From WLMZ01 sp043747765 (GTDB lineage: Bacteria > Actinomycetota > Acidimicrobiia > Acidimicrobiales > Ilumatobacteraceae): a stretch of DNA of 17,075 bases. Both the position numbers and the translations under genes were made by a program. The stretch is taken from contig JAYTOM010000124.1 of NCBI GenBank assembly GCA_043747765.1, positions 1-17,075 of the forward strand. Direction: 5' to 3'. Below the pieces are notes generated by a model. The model was not told the origin of the DNA, did no database searches, and saw only the letters and a list, made by a program, of their open reading frames with translations. This document shows, one piece after another, positions 14,862 through 17,075 of this stretch (position 1 is its first letter; every line of letters begins with the position of its first letter).

Positions 14862-14910
14862 CGGTCGGCTTCAGGCCGCCATGAGTCGGTCGGCTTCAGG
14901 CCGCCATGAG
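14862..14910. repeat. 25-bp-period tandem duplication over the 3' end of the cysteine-rich protein gene
   Basis: A 24-bp segment at 14862-14885 recurs without change at 14887-14910. The second copy encodes the last residues (LMAA) and stop codon of the minus-strand gene. The first copy lies just beyond the stop and is non-coding. The near-identity of the copies points to a recent event. Confidence 0.9.
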
Positions 14911-15513
14911 CAGGTCGGTGAGGATCTCTCCTGGTCCGCGCTGGCGATGCTTGGAATGGTCCGAGCGGCTCATCTCGACGGCCGCCACGTCCAAGAGGCT
15001 GCGGAGCGCGGCGAGGTCGGAGGCCGGGCGAACGGCTCGCGCTGGCGGCCGGATCCGAGCGACCTTGGCACATGTCCGGCACGAACGATCGAGCGATTCC
15101 ACGAAGCCGTATGGCGCCGCGCGCCCCAGCAAGCCGCATAGGGTCAGTCGACGGCCGGTGGCGTCGATCACGCCTGCCGGACGCATTGCGTGCTGCTTCT
15201 CGGCGCAGATCGCGATCTTTCCACATGCGTACATCTGGGCAACCGATCGCACATGCCCGAGTGGGCCGCCCGGCTGCATCACGACTCGGTCGGGTGGTGG
15301 CAGGACGCCCAGGCCGCTGCGACGTTCGTAGGCCCGCTGACGGCAGCTGTGGTTGCAGTAGATCAAAGGGCGTCCCGGGCGTCGGACGACCACGAAGGTG
15401 TTGCAGCACCACCCACACTGGCGGCGGGGCAGCGCATCGGAGGAGTTGGCTTCGGAGGAGTTGGCTTGGGAGGACGCTGCCGGAGCGTCGAAAGGCGGCA
15501 CGTTGATGGTCAT
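14896..15513 (-). CDS. Cysteine-rich putative zinc-binding protein of unknown function
   Basis: This 205-residue protein was not recognised as a named family. After a Ser/Asn/Ala-rich linker (1-30) there is a zinc-ribbon-like module, C33-x2-C36 ... YC53-N-H-S-C57-RQRAYERR (51-65). That form is common in small actinobacterial proteins and ends in a basic, possibly nucleic-acid-binding patch. A second cluster has C97, C103, H108, TLCG with C126, and C145-R-T-C148, which could bind another metal ion. No membrane segment or signal peptide is seen. The ATG at 15513 has TACGAC 6 nt upstream, in step with the other promoters in the window. The linker is encoded partly by a 15-bp tandem repeat, and the 3' end is overlapped by a 25-bp duplication. 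mtr follows in the same direction. DNA or RNA binding is only a guess. Confidence 0.72.
   Translation of the reverse strand: MTINVPPFDAPAASSQANSSEANSSDALPRRQCGWCCNTFVVVRRPGRPLIYCNHSCRQRAYERRSGLGVLPPPDRVVMQPGGPLGHVRSVAQMYACGKIAICAEKQHAMRPAGVIDATGRRLTLCGLLGRAAPYGFVESLDRSCRTCAKVARIRPPARAVRPASDLAALRSLLDVAAVEMSRSDHSKHRQRGPGEILTDLLMAA
15437..15475. repeat. 15-bp tandem repeat in the linker-coding part of the cysteine-rich protein gene
   Basis: The plus-strand unit TCGGAGGAGTTGGCT occurs exactly at 15437-15451 and again at 15452-15466, followed by a degenerate third start (TGGGAGGA). On the minus strand it encodes the repeated pentapeptide ANSSE/D in the N-terminal linker, keeping the reading frame. 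Confidence 0.85.
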
Positions 15514-15519
15514 GAGGAA

Positions 15520-15525
15520 GTCGTA
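15520..15525 (-). promoter_or_regulatory. Likely -10 box (TACGAC) of the cysteine-rich protein gene
   Basis: TACGAC on the minus strand lies 6 nt before the ATG at 15513. It lacks the final T of TAnnnT but has the same spacing as the other boxes. An 11-bp inverted repeat CTGTGACACAG (15534-15544) lies 8 bp upstream of the box and could be an operator. Confidence 0.35.
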
Positions 15526-15592
15526 CGCCAGGGCTGTGACACAGTGCGCTGAATGCGCATGTCCCCCCGGATCAGCGAGGTGCTGCAGTCAC

Positions 15593-15840
15593 TGGTTCCG
15601 AACCGACTCCCGGAATCGCCACGTGACGAATCCCAAGCGCGGAAGAGGCGTCCGCATCGGTTGTTTGGCAGATTCCGACCGACCACCCCCTGAGTTTTCG
15701 TCAGGTGGCGATTCCGGGAGTGGTTCGGGGGAGCGAATTGTTCGCCGCTGAGTTTCGTCACGTGGCGATTCCAGGAGTGGTTCGGGCGAAGGAGTTGTTC
15801 GCCCCGGATTTCGTCACGTGGCGATTCCGGGAGTCGGCCG
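15593..15840. repeat. Intergenic repeat cluster: three direct copies and one inverted copy around CACGTG
   Basis: This fills most of the only gene-free stretch over 300 bp (15514-15894). Three direct copies of a 56-57 bp unit are centred on CAGGTG at 15702-15707, CACGTG at 15759-15764 and CACGTG at 15815-15820. Their core reads TTTCGTCACGTGGCGATTCC, then GGGAGTGGTTCGGG. A fourth copy lies inverted at 15598-15634; its bases 15603-15630 are the exact reverse complement of 15810-15837 (28 bp). Each core is itself a near-palindrome (TCGTCACGTGGCGA). Short open frames across it encode only echoes of the repeat, so it looks non-coding. It lies between the end of the LLM gene and the promoter of the cysteine-rich protein gene. 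Confidence 0.85.
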
Positions 15841-15894
15841 GCGGCGAGTACCCCGAAGAGGTCGAGGTGCCGGTCTCGAGTGCTGAAGACGGCC

Positions 15895-16935
15895 TCAGCC
15901 GAGAACGAGTTCAGCGACGGCCCGCAGCGTCTCTGGCGGTCCGCCGATGAGCATCGTCGTGACCCGACTTTCACGCCATGCGGCGAGATCGTCGCGGATC
16001 TTCTCCTTCGGGCCTACGAGACAGATCTCGTCGATCATCGCTCGAGGAACGGCAGCAACTGCCTCCGCCTGATGGCCATTGAGGAACAGATCTTGGATCT
16101 TGTCGACAGCTTCCTCGTGGCCCAGCCGGCGGAAGACATCGGCATGGAAGTTCATCTCCTGCGCACCCATCCCGCCCACGTACAACGCGAGACTCGGGCG
16201 GAGCTTGTTGTATGCGGCTTCGACGTCGTCATCGATGGCAACTGTGACGGTCGCGAGGATCTCGAAATCGTCGGCCGTATGGCGTGCTGTCGGCCGAGCG
16301 AACCCTTCGCGCAGCGATGGCCCGTAGAGCTCCTCGTGCTTCGGCGCATAGAAGATCGGGAACCAACCGTCAGCGATCTCGGCCGCGAGTGCGACGTTCT
16401 TCGGGCCTTCGGCGCCGAGGAAGATCGGCAAATCAGCGCGAAGCGGATGCGTCATGATGTTCAACGCCTTGCCGAGGCCGAGACCGTCACGGGCCGGGAT
16501 CGGATACTCCGGACCGTCGTTGGTCAGACGCTCCTGCCGAGCCAACACCTTGCGAATGATGCTGACGTATTCACGAGTGCGCGCCAACGGCTTCGTGAAT
16601 CGCTGGCCGTACCAGCCCTCGACGACCTGGGGGCCACTGACCCCGAGGCCGAGGCAGAACCGACCATCAGAGAGGTGATCCATCGTCACGGCGGCCATCG
16701 CCGTTGCGGTCGGGGTGCGCCCCGACAGCTGGATCAGGTTCGTGCCGAGGCGGAGCTTGGTCGTCTGCGAACCCCACCAGGCAAGCGGAGAGATGGCGTC
16801 CGAGCCCCAGGACTCAGCGGTCCACGCACTGTCGAAGCCGAGTCGTTCGATTTCGGCGAGTGTCTCCGGAACGCCGACCGGCTTCCCCCGTCCCCAGTAA
16901 CCGATATGCCAGCCGAGCTTGAGATCGTGTGTCAC
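15895..16935 (-). CDS. LLM class F420-dependent (luciferase-like) oxidoreductase
   Basis: This 346-residue TIM-barrel enzyme belongs to the bacterial luciferase-like monooxygenase superfamily, in the branch that usually uses coenzyme F420 in Actinobacteria. Visible signatures are KLGWHIGYWGRG at the N-terminus, LAEIERLGFDSAWTAESWGSDA (27-48), LGTNLIQLSGRTPTATAMAA (63-82) and LSDGRFCLGLGVSGPQVVEGWYG (88-110). ADLPIFLGAEGPKNVALAAEIADGWFP follows in the middle. Cofactor choice (F420 or FMN) and substrate cannot be read from the sequence. The GTG at 16935 begins the conserved region; a GTG at 16953 would add six residues. Unlike its neighbours it has no TAnnnT box close to either start. The repeat cluster begins about 55 bp after its stop, and a divergent gene starts at 17035. 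Confidence 0.9.
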   Translation of the reverse strand: MTHDLKLGWHIGYWGRGKPVGVPETLAEIERLGFDSAWTAESWGSDAISPLAWWGSQTTKLRLGTNLIQLSGRTPTATAMAAVTMDHLSDGRFCLGLGVSGPQVVEGWYGQRFTKPLARTREYVSIIRKVLARQERLTNDGPEYPIPARDGLGLGKALNIMTHPLRADLPIFLGAEGPKNVALAAEIADGWFPIFYAPKHEELYGPSLREGFARPTARHTADDFEILATVTVAIDDDVEAAYNKLRPSLALYVGGMGAQEMNFHADVFRRLGHEEAVDKIQDLFLNGHQAEAVAAVPRAMIDEICLVGPKEKIRDDLAAWRESRVTTMLIGGPPETLRAVAELVLG

Positions 16936-17006
16936 CCGTCGATGTTCGCACACGGTCGCGCGCAGCCCAGGATCGAACCGGCGACTGAACAGCTCGGCGA
17001 TGATTC

Positions 17007-17018
17007 GTCACGCGTGAC
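17007..17018. promoter_or_regulatory. Perfect 12-bp palindrome GTCACGCGTGAC, candidate operator
   Basis: The sequence is fully self-complementary and lies in the ~99-bp divergent spacer between the LLM gene and the gene starting at 17035. It is just upstream of the latter's likely -10 box. A regulator site is plausible; the regulator is unknown. Confidence 0.4.
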
Positions 17019-17022
17019 CGAC

Positions 17023-17028
17023 TAGACA
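17023..17028 (+). promoter_or_regulatory. Possible -10 box (TAGACA) of the gene starting at 17035
   Basis: TAGACA begins with the TA of a -10 box and lies 6 nt before the ATG at 17035, the same spacing as the other leaderless-type promoters here. The match to TATAAT is poor. Confidence 0.3.
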
Positions 17029-17034
17029 AGCACG

Positions 17035-17075
17035 ATGCGTTCAATCCTTCGGTTCAACATGGTGATGCCCGAGCT
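17035..17075 (+). CDS. Start of a gene of unknown identity (partial, runs off the window)
   Basis: An ATG at 17035 opens a frame that continues to the window end and gives MRSILRFNMVMPEL. Fourteen residues are too few for a family call. The pattern RFNM--PE resembles the N-terminus of some luciferase-like oxidoreductases, which would make a second member divergent to the first, but this is a weak hint. The spacing from a TAGACA hexamer and the divergent layout support a real start. Confidence 0.4.
   Translation, partial: MRSILRFNMVMPE

Noticed and set aside
15593..15840. CRISPR array
   Set aside because: Only three direct copies; the connecting parts are related to each other rather than unique spacers, one copy is inverted, and no cas genes are near.
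15705..15950. Plus-strand open frame encoding repeated HVAIPGVVR-like peptides
   Set aside because: The peptide repeat is a by-product of the DNA repeat, and the frame then runs antisense through the LLM gene end. No plausible start signal.
15510..15974. Minus-strand open frame of 154 codons across the repeat cluster
   Set aside because: It overlaps the LLM gene end, and its middle is just the translated repeat (forms of N-R-H-x-T-K); no domain is visible.

Overview
The window is GC-rich, densely packed bacterial chromosomal DNA, most likely from an actinobacterium. A mycothione reductase, an enzyme of mycothiol metabolism that is restricted to Actinobacteria, and a luciferase-like (F420-type) oxidoreductase both point that way. 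The overall style resembles Acidimicrobiia such as Ilumatobacter, but that genus-level guess is inference. No tRNA, rRNA, CRISPR array, transposase or phage gene was seen.

Layout. 1-1661 (+): the 3' end of an ABC exporter ATPase and its overlapping NatB-like permease. 1682-2961 (-): a bacterioferritin-like protein lying downstream of a PadR-family regulator. 3001-4617 (+): a DHA2-type MFS exporter, divergent from padR across a 39-bp spacer that carries a tandem repeat. 4618-6925 (-): a quinone oxidoreductase-like MDR protein and a beta-lactamase-fold serine hydrolase. 6848-9025 (+): a GT39/ArnT-like membrane glycosyltransferase with an uncertain start. 9038-11624 (-): thrH and, upstream of it, an Old Yellow Enzyme-type flavin/Fe-S oxidoreductase. 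11653-13413 (+): an ANL (AMP-forming) acyl-CoA synthetase. 13425-15513 (-): mycothione reductase and a cysteine-rich putative zinc protein. 15593-15840: an intergenic repeat element. 15895-16935 (-): an LLM oxidoreductase. 17035 to the end (+): the first codons of a divergent gene.

How the genes relate. Most are single genes or two-gene units of general metabolism, redox chemistry and export: drug or solute efflux under a PadR-type repressor, iron storage, mycothiol recycling, acyl-CoA activation, and flavin or deazaflavin redox enzymes. Convergent neighbours are almost fused, with gaps of 0 to 20 bp.

What stands out is small-scale DNA structure. (i) A TAnnnT-like -10 box sits 6-8 nt before the start codon of nearly every gene that heads a transcription unit, and no Shine-Dalgarno sequence is evident. 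This suggests widespread leaderless transcription and was used here to choose starts. (ii) Short tandem duplications (9, 11, 15, 16 and 25 bp periods) recur at gene edges and in linkers. (iii) A repeat cluster with three direct copies and one inverted copy, each built around CACGTG or CAGGTG, fills the only gene-free stretch longer than 300 bp. (iv) Perfect palindromes lie in divergent promoters at 6938-6953 and 17007-17018. No clear new multi-gene system was found. The intergenic repeat element and the unknown zinc protein next to it are the best candidates for undescribed biology.
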